From positions 558,001 through 622,000 of the forward strand of contig JADKAE010000002.1 of the NCBI GenBank assembly GCA_016715405.1: a stretch of DNA of 64,000 nucleotides. The letters run 5' to 3'. The position numbers were made by a program, and so were the translations under genes. This stretch comes from Saprospiraceae bacterium. Its GTDB lineage: Bacteria; Bacteroidota; Bacteroidia; Chitinophagales; Saprospiraceae. Shown here piece by piece: positions 41,020-49,874 of the stretch. The notes beneath the pieces were generated by a model. It was not told the origin of the DNA. It worked only from the letters and a program-made list of their open reading frames with translations, and made no database searches. Numbering within the stretch: the stretch's first letter is position 1; each line of letters begins with the position of its first letter.

Positions 41020-43929
41020 ATGGCCATGTATAGCACTAAACCCATATTAAGCGAGTTATTTGTTTTGTTCATTCTTTTTATAGCCGGAATTGGCGTACAA
41101 GCCCAATCCCCGGTTTTCGCGCCGGTAGATTCCCTGCAAAAAGCCGGCGATCTTGCAGGTGCGGCGGAGCGATGCCGGCAAATTTGCGACAAGCTAAAAA
41201 ATGCAGAAAACCCCAATTTCGCGATTGTACTGGAGGGCCTCGACAAGCTGGGCAGAATGTATCTCGACCAGGCCAGGCCGGTAGACGCCGCTGAAGCCTT
41301 TGGCGAAGCTGCCCAGATAGCCAAAGCACAATCCGGCGCCACCAGCGCCGACTACGGCAAATATCTCAACAACCAGGCTGTTGCCCTCCAACAAGCCGGT
41401 CGCCTCAAAGAAGCGCTGGCGTCGTCATTGCTGGCGATGGACATCGCCGAAAAAACGCTGGGCGCCAGCCATCGCACCTACGGCATCAGGGCTAATACGG
41501 TGGGCAGTTCATATTACGCTTTGCTCCAATACGAACAAGCGGCCAAATACTATAAAATTGCGAAGGGTCAGGCCCTCGCCACCATGGGCAGGGATCACCC
41601 TACTTTTCTTACCCGCTCGGGGAATTACGCCACGTGTCTGTTTTTGACGGGGCACATCGATTCCGCGCTGTATCACCAGCGCGAGTTGCTGCGCACCTTC
41701 GAGCGACTTGGCGATACAACCGGCTTAAACTACGCCTCTCAACTCAACAATATCGGCTATTCATACATTTGGACCAAACAGTCCGATGAAGCGCTTCCCT
41801 ATTTGCATAAAGCGGAACGCCTGGTAGAACAACTCGACAAAGAAAAAAGCCTGACGCTTGAGGTGTTGAAAAATATAGGCAGCGCTTATGCAGACATGGG
41901 GGAAACCGCTCTGGGTCTCGGATATTTCAATCGGGCCATGACCTGGACACAACAAAATTTACCGCCGGGACACAAGGTCTATTTTGATCTCATTGCTGAA
42001 CTGTTGTTGGTGTACCTGCATTTAGGCGACAAGTCCAATCTGTTGGCAACTGCCGCGCTGTTGGAAAGCGGGATGGAGGAGGTCAAGGACAACGAAGACC
42101 CCTATCGATACGGCGCCCTGGCTGTTACCTACAGTTATTTGGGCGATATAGCCCGGGCAGAAGGTTTTGCCAGGCAGGCTGTCGAGGGCTATCAACGATT
42201 GGGAGCGCCACCACATCTGTACTATCCGCATGTGGGCAATTGGACGACACTAGCTTTGCAACAGCGCAAGCCGGACGCCGACTTGCAACTGCTGGGAGAA
42301 GCCGCCGATTGGATCGAACAGCACCTCAACGATGTGTACTCCGTCATGACAGAATCTCAGCGCAACCGCTATCAGCGCTCTGTGGAGATTACTGCCGCAA
42401 TGTGCGAAGCTATAAAAGCCGGCCATAGTGAATTTAACGGCAAATTGCTGGAACAATCGCTGTTGCTGAAAAGCCTGTCGCTAACCGATTACCGCGAAAT
42501 GCTGGCCCAATTCAGAAACAGCGCAGGCGATACAGCTACGCTGGCCGCGTTGGAACAATGGCTCGATCTGCGACAACAACTCGCCCGGCATTACACTACA
42601 CCCGAAGCCCTCCAATATCTTTCCGAAACCGATGTAAAAAAACAGATTGAACAACTGGAATTGCAACTCAACCAATCGTATGCTCCATTTCGGCAGTTGC
42701 GAAAAAAAATAGGCTGGGAAGACTTGCAAAAAACGCTCAAACCGCAGGAAGCTATTGTGGATTTCTACGGCTATCTTCCCACTCCCGGCGTCGATTCACT
42801 GGTGTATTACGCCTTTGTAATGCGGCCCGGCGATACGGCGCCGCAGTGGGTAGAGCTATGCTCCGAAGAACAGTTGGTGCGGCTACTCGCCGGCAATACG
42901 TCACAAACGGCTATTTATGGTTCTCGCGGATTGCGGCCTCAGGCTACCGGGGCCTCCACCGAGTTGTACGACCGAGCCTGGCGTCCGCTTGACAGCCTCC
43001 TGCGGGGCGTAAAAAAGATCTACTACTCGCCCAGCGGCTGGCTGTATCGCGTGGCTTTCCCTGCTATTCCCACGCCCAACGGAAAAACGCTCGGACAGCG
43101 ATACAACCTGGAATGCCTGACCAACCTGCGCGCACTTGTTGCAGACGCTCCTGTAAATAATGCCCAAGCCCAAACTGTCGCATTATTTGGAGGCGTTGCT
43201 TACGATCATCAACAGCAAACCGTGCAAGCGCTTGAAACGGCTACAGAACGATATCGCATTGCGCCTGCTCATGCCGCTGCCTGGCCTTATCTGCCGGGGT
43301 CGGAGACGGAAGTAAACAAACTTTCGACGCTGATAAAAGCAAAGGGCATTGCGGCTCAGGTATACATCGGCGCCGATGCAAGCGAAGAAAATTTCCGGAA
43401 CTTGGGTGGACAAACAGCTTCCCCTACGATTATCCACCTGGCTTCGCATGGGTTTTCATTTCCGCGCCCAAAGAGCCTATCGCCCGGTAATACGGCGGAC
43501 CAACAGAACCCATTTATAGCAAGCGCCAATCCGCTTTTGCGCTCCGGTATTGTGCTGGCCGGCGCCAATGCGGCCTGGCAGGGCCGCCAGATTTTACCCA
43601 GCCGCGAAGACGGCATTCTCACTTCGCTCGAAATCGCCAATAGCAACCTGAGTAATACTCAACTTGTGGTGTTGTCGGCCTGCGAATCGGGCCTCGGCGA
43701 TGTGAATTACCAGGAAGGCGTTTTCGGCCTCACCCGCGCTTTCAAACAAGCCGGCGTGGAATACCTCCTGGTGAATCTCTGGCCCGCACCCGACAAGGAG
43801 ACGGTCGATTTTATGGAATATTTTTATAGCCAATACCTCAAAGGCCTTTCGCTCAACGAGGCTTTCCAAAAAACACAGCGCAAAATGCGCAAACGCTACG
43901 GCCCCGATGTGGGGAGAGGTGGGTGTTGA
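41020..43929 (+). CDS. Secreted TPR-CHAT domain protein
   Basis: 969 residues. After a signal peptide (FVLFILFIAGIGVQAQ), about ten TPR-like units fill residues 30-430 (ALQQAGRLKEALASSLLAMDIAEKTLG). The CHAT domain, a caspase-like fold, occupies about 680-969. The catalytic His is in IHLASHGFSF and the Cys in VVLSACESGLG, followed by QEGVFGLTRAFKQAGV and a NLWP block. The final residues RYGPDVGRGGC are unlike the family; another frame reads WVLMK-stop (43935), so one or two bases may be wrong near 43908. CHAT proteins are proteases; extracytoplasmic ones like this have no known substrate. Confidence 0.88.
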   Translation: MAMYSTKPILSELFVLFILFIAGIGVQAQSPVFAPVDSLQKAGDLAGAAERCRQICDKLKNAENPNFAIVLEGLDKLGRMYLDQARPVDAAEAFGEAAQIAKAQSGATSADYGKYLNNQAVALQQAGRLKEALASSLLAMDIAEKTLGASHRTYGIRANTVGSSYYALLQYEQAAKYYKIAKGQALATMGRDHPTFLTRSGNYATCLFLTGHIDSALYHQRELLRTFERLGDTTGLNYASQLNNIGYSYIWTKQSDEALPYLHKAERLVEQLDKEKSLTLEVLKNIGSAYADMGETALGLGYFNRAMTWTQQNLPPGHKVYFDLIAELLLVYLHLGDKSNLLATAALLESGMEEVKDNEDPYRYGALAVTYSYLGDIARAEGFARQAVEGYQRLGAPPHLYYPHVGNWTTLALQQRKPDADLQLLGEAADWIEQHLNDVYSVMTESQRNRYQRSVEITAAMCEAIKAGHSEFNGKLLEQSLLLKSLSLTDYREMLAQFRNSAGDTATLAALEQWLDLRQQLARHYTTPEALQYLSETDVKKQIEQLELQLNQSYAPFRQLRKKIGWEDLQKTLKPQEAIVDFYGYLPTPGVDSLVYYAFVMRPGDTAPQWVELCSEEQLVRLLAGNTSQTAIYGSRGLRPQATGASTELYDRAWRPLDSLLRGVKKIYYSPSGWLYRVAFPAIPTPNGKTLGQRYNLECLTNLRALVADAPVNNAQAQTVALFGGVAYDHQQQTVQALETATERYRIAPAHAAAWPYLPGSETEVNKLSTLIKAKGIAAQVYIGADASEENFRNLGGQTASPTIIHLASHGFSFPRPKSLSPGNTADQQNPFIASANPLLRSGIVLAGANAAWQGRQILPSREDGILTSLEIANSNLSNTQLVVLSACESGLGDVNYQEGVFGLTRAFKQAGVEYLLVNLWPAPDKETVDFMEYFYSQYLKGLSLNEAFQKTQRKMRKRYGPDVGRGGC

Positions 43930-43966
43930 TGAAGTGAACAGTGAACTGTGAACTGTGAACTGAAGG
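43930..43966. repeat. GTGAACT heptamer repeat
   Basis: Four units of gtgaact/gtgaaca at 43934-43961, at the convergent junction of the CHAT gene and the metallopeptidase gene. Confidence 0.75.
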
Positions 43967-43976
43967 GGGAGGAGAT

Positions 43977-45507
43977 TTACCTGTGAATATAATACCGGAC
44001 GGCATCCGTTATAACACCTTTATCATTGATGGCCAAAATAGCTTTAGCTTCGACATTGTGCCACCAGATACCGCGGCCCGGAGAGCAGAAAATCCGCTTT
44101 ATTGATTTGTACGCCGTCCGGCTTTATCTGGACGGGGAGGCGTTGAAAACTCAGCAGACGGCCCTTTTCCGTGCTGAAGGCGTATTGGGTCAGGTTGTCT
44201 TTATTTTCAAATTGAAAAACGATCAGGCTATCCGCATAAATAGTCAGCTGATGGTCGGCGCCCATTTTTTTGAGGGGGGTGTTTTTTAATAAATCCTGCA
44301 GCTGCGCTGGCCATTCCGGTTGCGCCAGGCATTGGCGAATTTGGTTGCCCGAGCCGTCGATCAGCGCCCGGTTGCAGGCGGCAATGGCCTTGTAGCGGGC
44401 ATCGGCGGCGGCTTCCAAACCTGACCAGCAGCGGTCGGCGGCGGCCCTGTCGCCATCGAGCGCATAGGCAATCCCTTTCATGATCTGGGCTGCGGGAGAG
44501 AGCGGCTTTTGGCCGGCATGCAAAGCCATCAGGTTGAGTGCCTGGCGGGGTTGTTGCATCATCAACAGGCAGCCGTATTGGTTTGTCCTGGCGGTTTCGT
44601 CGGCAGGCGCCAGGCTTAGCGCCATCGTGAAGTAGTGGTTGGCCAACTCCAATTTGCCCTGCCGCTGGTGTACCTCCTCTTCGGTCAAGGGCATATCACC
44701 CCGGTTTTGGCGATTGCGCAGCCTGCTACGGGTATCCCATTCAAAGGGAAAGGCGTACACATCGGGAGGCGCCGGATAGGCCATTGCGGCAAGCAGATAA
44801 GCCAGCCCGATGTTGTTGTATAATTCTTTGCTTTGATAATACTGGAGCACATGCGACAGGCCTGCAATGGCGATATCGCTGCGGCCCATCAGCAGGGCCC
44901 AGTGTGTGGACTGGAATAACGCGCCGAGGTTTTCGGCCAGCAACCGGGCAGACTGGGCTGTCTGCCGGCGTTCGGAAAAGGAAGGATAACCGGACACGAC
45001 TTTGTCTTTCATTTCATAAGCTTCGTACAAACGGTCGATCAATACGGGAAAAACATCGAGGGTATTGTATCCCGCCAGGTAAGCCGTGAACAATCCCCTC
45101 AGGTCGGCATCGTGTTCGAGGTCTTTTCCACGTGCAGATACGCCGGCAGGATGGGCGCTCAGAAAATGCGGCGGCTGTGCCGATTGATTCGACTCCTCCT
45201 GCCAGCTGTGCGTGAGTTCGTGCCCCAGCAGAAAAGCCAGGGCTGCCGTCGAATCGGCGCCAAATTGCCGGCACACCCGGTAGGCCTTTTCTTCTATCTC
45301 GATGCGATTGTGACGGGGCAGGTACGCGGCGATTCTTTTGGCGCCGGTGGTGACAACTACGGTGGGCTTGGGGCATTGAAATTTGCCGGCGGCCAGATAC
45401 AACTGGTCCAATATAGACTGCGCTACCTGCGCATCATGCGGCTGCAAGCAGGCAACACAGGGCACAAAGACTATTAATATGGCGCTGAGCAACTGGCGTT
45501 TTTTCAT
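43977..45507 (-). CDS. Exported M48-like zinc metallopeptidase with TPR-like tail, C-terminal frameshift
   Basis: About 510 residues once rejoined. The signal peptide has MKKRQLLSAILIVFVPCVACLQ, possibly a lipoprotein (VACL). Zinc ligands are HELTH and the downstream EHDAD, an M48-type gluzincin pattern. From about 200 on there are helical TPR-like units (ALLMGRSDIAIAGLSHVLQYYQ). The open frame ends at 44044 with GPRYLVAQCRS. If one base is added to the C pair at 44071-44072 it reads GPRGIWWHNVEAKAILAINDKG and ends at 43977. It lies 29 bp after the TPR membrane gene and is likely in the sigma-factor operon. Confidence 0.82.
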
Positions 45508-45536
45508 GTGGCAAGGGTTTGGTCAGCACGGGGAAT

Positions 45537-46343
45537 TTATTTTAAATCATCCAATAAACGTTTTGCTTGCGCCTGATAGGGCGAATTTGCATCAGTGGCG
45601 ATGCGTTGAAGGATGTCCTCACTACCGCCTTGCCCTGGCCGGCATAGGGCGAGATACCACGCTGCGTCGCTGCGCCATTCAAAATCCGCTGATTGGGCCA
45701 GCGGGGCGAGCAGGCCGGCAGCCTCGTCGGTTTTACCCGTGGCTATTTGGCATATGGCCAGGGCAAAAACAGCCTGTTTATCACCGGGGGCCTGCTGCAG
45801 ATAAGCTTGCAATTGTGCCTCCGCAGCAGCGTAATCACCTCCTTGATAGGGTTCCAGGGCTCTTTTGAGCGCATCGCGGGGAGGGCTGTCTTTGTCATCA
45901 AGGAGCCCGTAGGTGCTCAGTTCGTCGTACAAGGCATACAACCTGATCGTATCGGGGGAAAAGTATGCCGCAATAATTTTTTGGGGCGCTGGTTTTTTTA
46001 AGAATTGCGACCAGCCCCAATAAACAGCGACCAGACACACCGCCGCAATAGCGCTAGCCCACAGCAGTTTTTTTTTCCTTCGTGCCAGGCGTATTCTCTC
46101 CGACTCTTTTTTGAAAAAACCCGCACGATCGAGGCCGGCGCTTACTTCTTGTATCGTTGCGCTAAAGGCAGTTTCGCGTTGGCTTTTGCCGATACCCTTC
46201 AGCAAGGCCATCTCTAGCTGGGTATCCCGGCGCAGTGCCTCGCTTTGCCGTATGTCTGCTTCAAAGCCGGCCTGCTCTTCCGCCGTCATATTCTGGCTAA
46301 GATACCTGTGTATGCGTTCGTAATAGGTTTGGTCTTTGTCCAT
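45537..46343 (-). CDS. Single-pass membrane protein with TPR, probable anti-sigma partner
   Basis: 268 residues. A cytoplasmic N-terminal part of about 95 residues (YYERIHRYLSQNMTAEEQAGFEADI) has the look of anti-sigma proteins of Bacteroidota. One membrane helix at about 96-113 (LLWASAIAAVCLVAVYWGW) and a periplasmic TPR-like part (YQGGDYAAAEAQLQAYLQQAPGDKQAVFALA) follow. It starts 7 bp after the stop of the ECF sigma gene, the usual place for an anti-sigma factor. No zinc-finger Cys/His motif is present. The role is inferred from position and topology. Confidence 0.7.
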   Translation of the reverse strand: MDKDQTYYERIHRYLSQNMTAEEQAGFEADIRQSEALRRDTQLEMALLKGIGKSQRETAFSATIQEVSAGLDRAGFFKKESERIRLARRKKKLLWASAIAAVCLVAVYWGWSQFLKKPAPQKIIAAYFSPDTIRLYALYDELSTYGLLDDKDSPPRDALKRALEPYQGGDYAAAEAQLQAYLQQAPGDKQAVFALAICQIATGKTDEAAGLLAPLAQSADFEWRSDAAWYLALCRPGQGGSEDILQRIATDANSPYQAQAKRLLDDLK

Positions 46344-46350
46344 CACTTTT

Positions 46351-46908
46351 CTATTTCCAGCCCAGTTTTGCCTTCACGATTTTTCGCAGGGATTCCAGGC
46401 AGCGAAATTTTTTCACTTTTACAAAATCAGCAGAGTACCCCATTTCTTCGGCAATAACGCCCATCGATTTTTGATCAAAATAAAAGAGGTCCAGCATTTG
46501 CCGGCATTCCGGCGACAATTCACTAATTCCCAATTGAATATTATGAAAAATTGTTTCTTCTTCCCACCCTGCTTGGGCGTCGTCGGTTTGCAGGAGCATG
46601 TCCTGTATTGCCTGTTGCCGCCCGGCTATCTTGCGCTGGTTTTGCCATTGGTTCCTGGAAATGCTATAAATCAGCGTACTCAACTTGCTAGTCAGTCCAA
46701 ACTGGGGGTTTTGGCTGTACCTGTGCAATACCACCAATACATCCTGAAAGATATCCCGCGCATCTTCCATCGTGCCCTGATGGGATAACACATAATGAGC
46801 CACCATAGAGAAATACAGCCGGTAAATGCGCTCAACAGCGGCCGCATCTCCCGATCTCAATCCTTCTAACAACAGTTCATCGTGGCTTGAAGAAGGTCGT
46901 TCTTCCAT
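46351..46908 (-). CDS. ECF-subfamily RNA polymerase sigma factor
   Basis: 185 residues. Sigma-2 region about 25-95 (AAAVERIYRLYFSMVAHYVL ... MEDARDIFQDVLVVLHRYSQ) and sigma-4 region about 125-175 (LSPECRQMLDLFYFDQKSMGVIAEEMGYS). It heads an apparent operon with the TPR membrane protein and the metallopeptidase. Such sigma / TPR-anchor pairs next to CHAT proteins recur in Saprospiraceae from what I know. No typical -7 housekeeping box precedes it, which would fit autoregulation. Confidence 0.9.
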   Translation of the reverse strand: MEERPSSSHDELLLEGLRSGDAAAVERIYRLYFSMVAHYVLSHQGTMEDARDIFQDVLVVLHRYSQNPQFGLTSKLSTLIYSISRNQWQNQRKIAGRQQAIQDMLLQTDDAQAGWEEETIFHNIQLGISELSPECRQMLDLFYFDQKSMGVIAEEMGYSADFVKVKKFRCLESLRKIVKAKLGWK

Positions 46909-46963
46909 ATATAGCTATCCCCCGCTTTGAATTATCAGTTGAGGTAAAAATAGTTTATTTTTT

Positions 46964-47443
46964 TTACTCACCTCCCCAGCAATCAATCACGGATTTAAGC
47001 GCCACAAAAAGCGCTTCCCTGCCTTCTTTGGTCACCACCGGCTCCTCGTCTTCTTCATCAATAGTCAGACCGTCTTCTATGAAGGCCAGGAGGTCTTCCT
47101 GGGGGGAATCCTGGAAAAACACGTCGAGGCGGTCGTGCCAGTTGTGGGTTTGTACGTCTTGCAGCAAGGCCCAGTTGCGCTCTTCGGCCTCTTCGAGGGT
47201 TTCCGCATCCACAGTGGGCAGTTCAGGCACTACCATCGTGATAGCCTTCCAGATCACCAACAGCAGGTAAAAGGCGTATTCGCGCTCTTCCTGGGTGAAC
47301 GCTTCGAAATGTTCGGCAAAAAAATAACCCAGCACTTCGGGCTGCTGCTCTTCCAGCATTACTACGGCATCGCTGAAGGCCTCAGCCGATTCGTCCAGCG
47401 CTTCTGCTGCTGTATCCAAAACTGATTCTGTGATCATTATCAT
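46964..47443 (-). CDS. Acidic hypothetical protein
   Basis: 159 residues, strongly acidic (stretches DEEDEEP, EETLEEAEERN), without signal peptide or membrane segment, predicted mostly helical. A central hydrophobic helix (EYAFYLLLVIWKAITMVVPELP) would be buried. I know no family. It stands alone between two minus-strand genes, with a repeat-filled gap upstream. Confidence 0.65.
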   Translation of the reverse strand: MIMITESVLDTAAEALDESAEAFSDAVVMLEEQQPEVLGYFFAEHFEAFTQEEREYAFYLLLVIWKAITMVVPELPTVDAETLEEAEERNWALLQDVQTHNWHDRLDVFFQDSPQEDLLAFIEDGLTIDEEDEEPVVTKEGREALFVALKSVIDCWGGE

Positions 47444-47454
47444 GATTATCCATG

Positions 47455-47524
47455 TTTGTTGTCGGTTGTCTGTTGTCGGTTCTCTGTTCTCTGTTCTCGG
47501 TTGTCTGTTGTCGGTTGTCGGTTT
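47455..47524. repeat. GTTGTCG/GTTCTCT heptamer repeat (inverse of 8839-8986)
   Basis: Ten degenerate 7 bp units (gttgtcg, gttgtct, gttctct). The last type is the reverse complement of the aacagag array at 8914-8984, so one repeat family is found 38 kb apart in opposite orientation. Confidence 0.85.
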
Positions 47525-47531
47525 TATTTAC

Positions 47532-47563
47532 AGGTAGAGACGCAATGCATTGCGTCTCTACCT
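47532..47563. repeat. Perfect 32 bp palindrome with GTAGAGACGC arms
   Basis: aggtagagacgcaatg followed by its exact reverse complement. It contains the stop codon of the DUF58 gene. A half copy is at 10334-10353 at the end of hemA. Related GTAGAGACG palindromes are widespread in bacterial intergenic DNA. Confidence 0.9.
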
Positions 47564-48887
47564 AAATCAGGCCCCTGGATTTCAATTCCAGGTATTTGTT
47601 GATCGCGTTAATCGTCAATTCCTCGGGGCGGGTCAGGAAGGCCTGGATGCCGTATTGGCGCAGCTTTTGCACCATCTGCATCTTTTCGGCCAGGTATTTT
47701 TGGGCTACGGTTTGGTAATAGATTTCTTCCAGTGTCTCGGCGCTTTTGGCGGCGAACTCGCGGATTTCGGTATTTTCAAAAAAAACGACCACCAGCAGGT
47801 GAAATTTGTTGATTTTTCGCAAGATGGGCAGCGCGCGGTCGAGGGCGTAGGCGCTCTCAAAATTGGTATACAAAATCAATAGGCTGCGATTGGTGATGAG
47901 CTTGCGGGCGGCAAAGTATAGCAATTCGAAGTTGGCCTCGAGGGGGCGCTCCTGTTCTTTATACAAGGCCAGCATGATTTTGTTGAGCTGCTCGGGACGG
48001 CTGTCGGCTTTTAGGGTAGAACCCATTTTATCGGAAAAGGTGATCAAGCCGGCGCGGTCGTGTTTGAGCAGGGCGATATTCGACAAAGTCAGACTGGTAT
48101 TGATCGCATAATCCATGAGGCTGAGCCCGTTGAAGGGCAGGCGCATGGCCCGGCTTTTGTCGATGATGCTGTAGATATGCTGCGCGCGTTCGTCTTCGTA
48201 CTGGTTGACCATCAGCGAGGCGCGGCGACTACTGGCTTTCCAGTTGATGCTGCGATAATCGTCGCCGGGTACGTAGTTTTTTATTTGCTCAAATTCGTAG
48301 CTGTGCCCGATACGCCGCATGCGCTTTTGCCCCTTCTGGTGGGTTACCCGATCGTATGCCCACAACTCGAATTGTTTCATTTGTAAAATGGAAGGGTATA
48401 CCGGCACTTCTATATCCGCAGGAATGCGCAACCGGCGCTCTATGAGCCCCAAAATGGTGGAAACGAACAGGTTGATGCGCCCGAAATGATAGGCGCCCCG
48501 GCTCAATGGCCGCAATTCGTATTTGACGGTTTTTTCCTCGCCAGACTCCAGCGACAGCCGCTGTTCAAAATCGCGCAATTGAAATTGATGGGGCAATTCA
48601 TCCACAAGCACCAGCGACAGGCGAAGTCCGGTCTGGTTTTTGAGCGCTACCCGCACGGCATTGTGGTCGCCCAGCGACAATACTTTGGGTAAGTGCCGCT
48701 GCGCGTCTATTTTCATCCGCGGGTTGTAAAGCAACATGATGTCGAGCAGGCTTAGTGCCAATACAATGGCCAACAGTACCTGCGTAACGACAAACAGGGC
48801 CGGCAACGCAAACGATAGGGCAAAAAGCCCGATGAGCGAACCCCAGACTATAAAAAAACGGCTGTGCAGGTGTACGGATTTTAGCAT
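47562..48887 (-). CDS. DUF58 protein with vWA-like domain
   Basis: 441 residues. Two N-terminal membrane helices (about 12-52), then a beta-rich domain and the DUF58 signature YVPGDDYRSINWKASSRRASLMVNQYEDE near 230. The C-terminal part is a von Willebrand A-like fold. In many bacteria DUF58 genes follow moxR; the pair is thought to assemble or activate metal-dependent protein complexes or respond to envelope stress. Here it is the last gene of a five-gene operon, 18 bp after moxR. Confidence 0.92.
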   Translation of the reverse strand: MLKSVHLHSRFFIVWGSLIGLFALSFALPALFVVTQVLLAIVLALSLLDIMLLYNPRMKIDAQRHLPKVLSLGDHNAVRVALKNQTGLRLSLVLVDELPHQFQLRDFEQRLSLESGEEKTVKYELRPLSRGAYHFGRINLFVSTILGLIERRLRIPADIEVPVYPSILQMKQFELWAYDRVTHQKGQKRMRRIGHSYEFEQIKNYVPGDDYRSINWKASSRRASLMVNQYEDERAQHIYSIIDKSRAMRLPFNGLSLMDYAINTSLTLSNIALLKHDRAGLITFSDKMGSTLKADSRPEQLNKIMLALYKEQERPLEANFELLYFAARKLITNRSLLILYTNFESAYALDRALPILRKINKFHLLVVVFFENTEIREFAAKSAETLEEIYYQTVAQKYLAEKMQMVQKLRQYGIQAFLTRPEELTINAINKYLELKSRGLI

Positions 48888-48905
48888 GGTACTAGCGGGG
48901 CACTT

Positions 48906-49871
48906 CTATTTTTGAATGATGTCGCTGATCACGTCTTTGGTACTAAAGCCCTCCATTTCCCGCTCGGGCATGAGTATGATACGGTGGTTGAGTACCGGGT
49001 ACGATACGAACCGGATATCATCGGGCGTCACAAAGTCGCGGCCGTTCATGGCCGCTATGGCTTTTGACGTTTTCATCACTGCCAGCGAAGCACGCGGCGA
49101 AGCGCCCAGGAATAAATCGCCGTTGTTGCGGGTGTCGTGTACGATGGCGGCTATGTAGTCCAGCAACTCTTCGCGGATGTATACTTGTTCCACCAGCGCC
49201 TGACACTGCCTGATGTCGTCGGCGCTAAGCACGGCGTCGACTTCCTGGCGTTTGTCGAGTTTAAAATCGCGGCTAAACCGGCGCAAGATGGCTTTTTCTT
49301 CTTCCAGTCCCGGGTATTCGATGATGATTTTCATCAAAAAACGGTCGAGTTGGGCCTCGGGCAATTTGTAGGTGCCCTCCTGCTCGATCGGGTTTTGGGT
49401 GGCGATCACGAAAAAAGGGAAAGTCATGGGGTAGGTCTTGCCGTCTACGGTGACCTGGTACTCTTCCATGACTTCAAACAGGGCCGATTGCGTTTTGGCC
49501 GGCGCCCGGTTGATTTCGTCGATGAGCACGACATTGGAGAAGATCGGCCCCTCGTTGAAGTGAAAGCTGGAGTTTTGTTGGTTGAAGACGGTAGTGCCCA
49601 ACACGTCGCTGGGCATCAGGTCGGGGGTAAACTGAATACGCGAAAAGTCTACGTCCAGCGTTTTGGCCAACAATTTGGCGGTCAGCGTTTTGGCAATACC
49701 GGGCACGCCCTCTACCAATACGTGTCCGCCACTGAAAATACCGGCCAGCAGCAGGTCCATCAGCGTATCCTGCCCGATAATGACTTTGCGCAGTTCATCT
49801 TTTACACGGTCAACCGCTACCTTGATGCGCATCAGGTCGAGGCGGGGGTGATCCATTTCTTCGTTGAGCAT
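48906..49871 (-). CDS. MoxR-family AAA+ ATPase
   Basis: 321 residues. Walker A is GVPGIAKT (family form of GxxxxGKT), Walker B is VVLIDEINRAPAKTQ, sensor 1 is IATQNPIEQEGTY and the arginine finger region is EAQLDRFLMK. MoxR ATPases act as chaperones for vWA-domain partners, here most likely the downstream DUF58 protein. It is 3 bp after the DUF4350 gene, so translation is probably coupled. Confidence 0.96.
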   Translation of the reverse strand: MLNEEMDHPRLDLMRIKVAVDRVKDELRKVIIGQDTLMDLLLAGIFSGGHVLVEGVPGIAKTLTAKLLAKTLDVDFSRIQFTPDLMPSDVLGTTVFNQQNSSFHFNEGPIFSNVVLIDEINRAPAKTQSALFEVMEEYQVTVDGKTYPMTFPFFVIATQNPIEQEGTYKLPEAQLDRFLMKIIIEYPGLEEEKAILRRFSRDFKLDKRQEVDAVLSADDIRQCQALVEQVYIREELLDYIAAIVHDTRNNGDLFLGASPRASLAVMKTSKAIAAMNGRDFVTPDDIRFVSYPVLNHRIILMPEREMEGFSTKDVISDIIQK

Positions 49872-49874
49872 GTC

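Noticed and set aside
33397..46908. Anti-phage defence island with caspase and CHAT effectors
   Set aside because: Both proteins carry signal peptides, and no nucleic-acid sensor, reverse transcriptase, restriction or gasdermin-like gene is present, so a cytoplasmic defence role is not supported.
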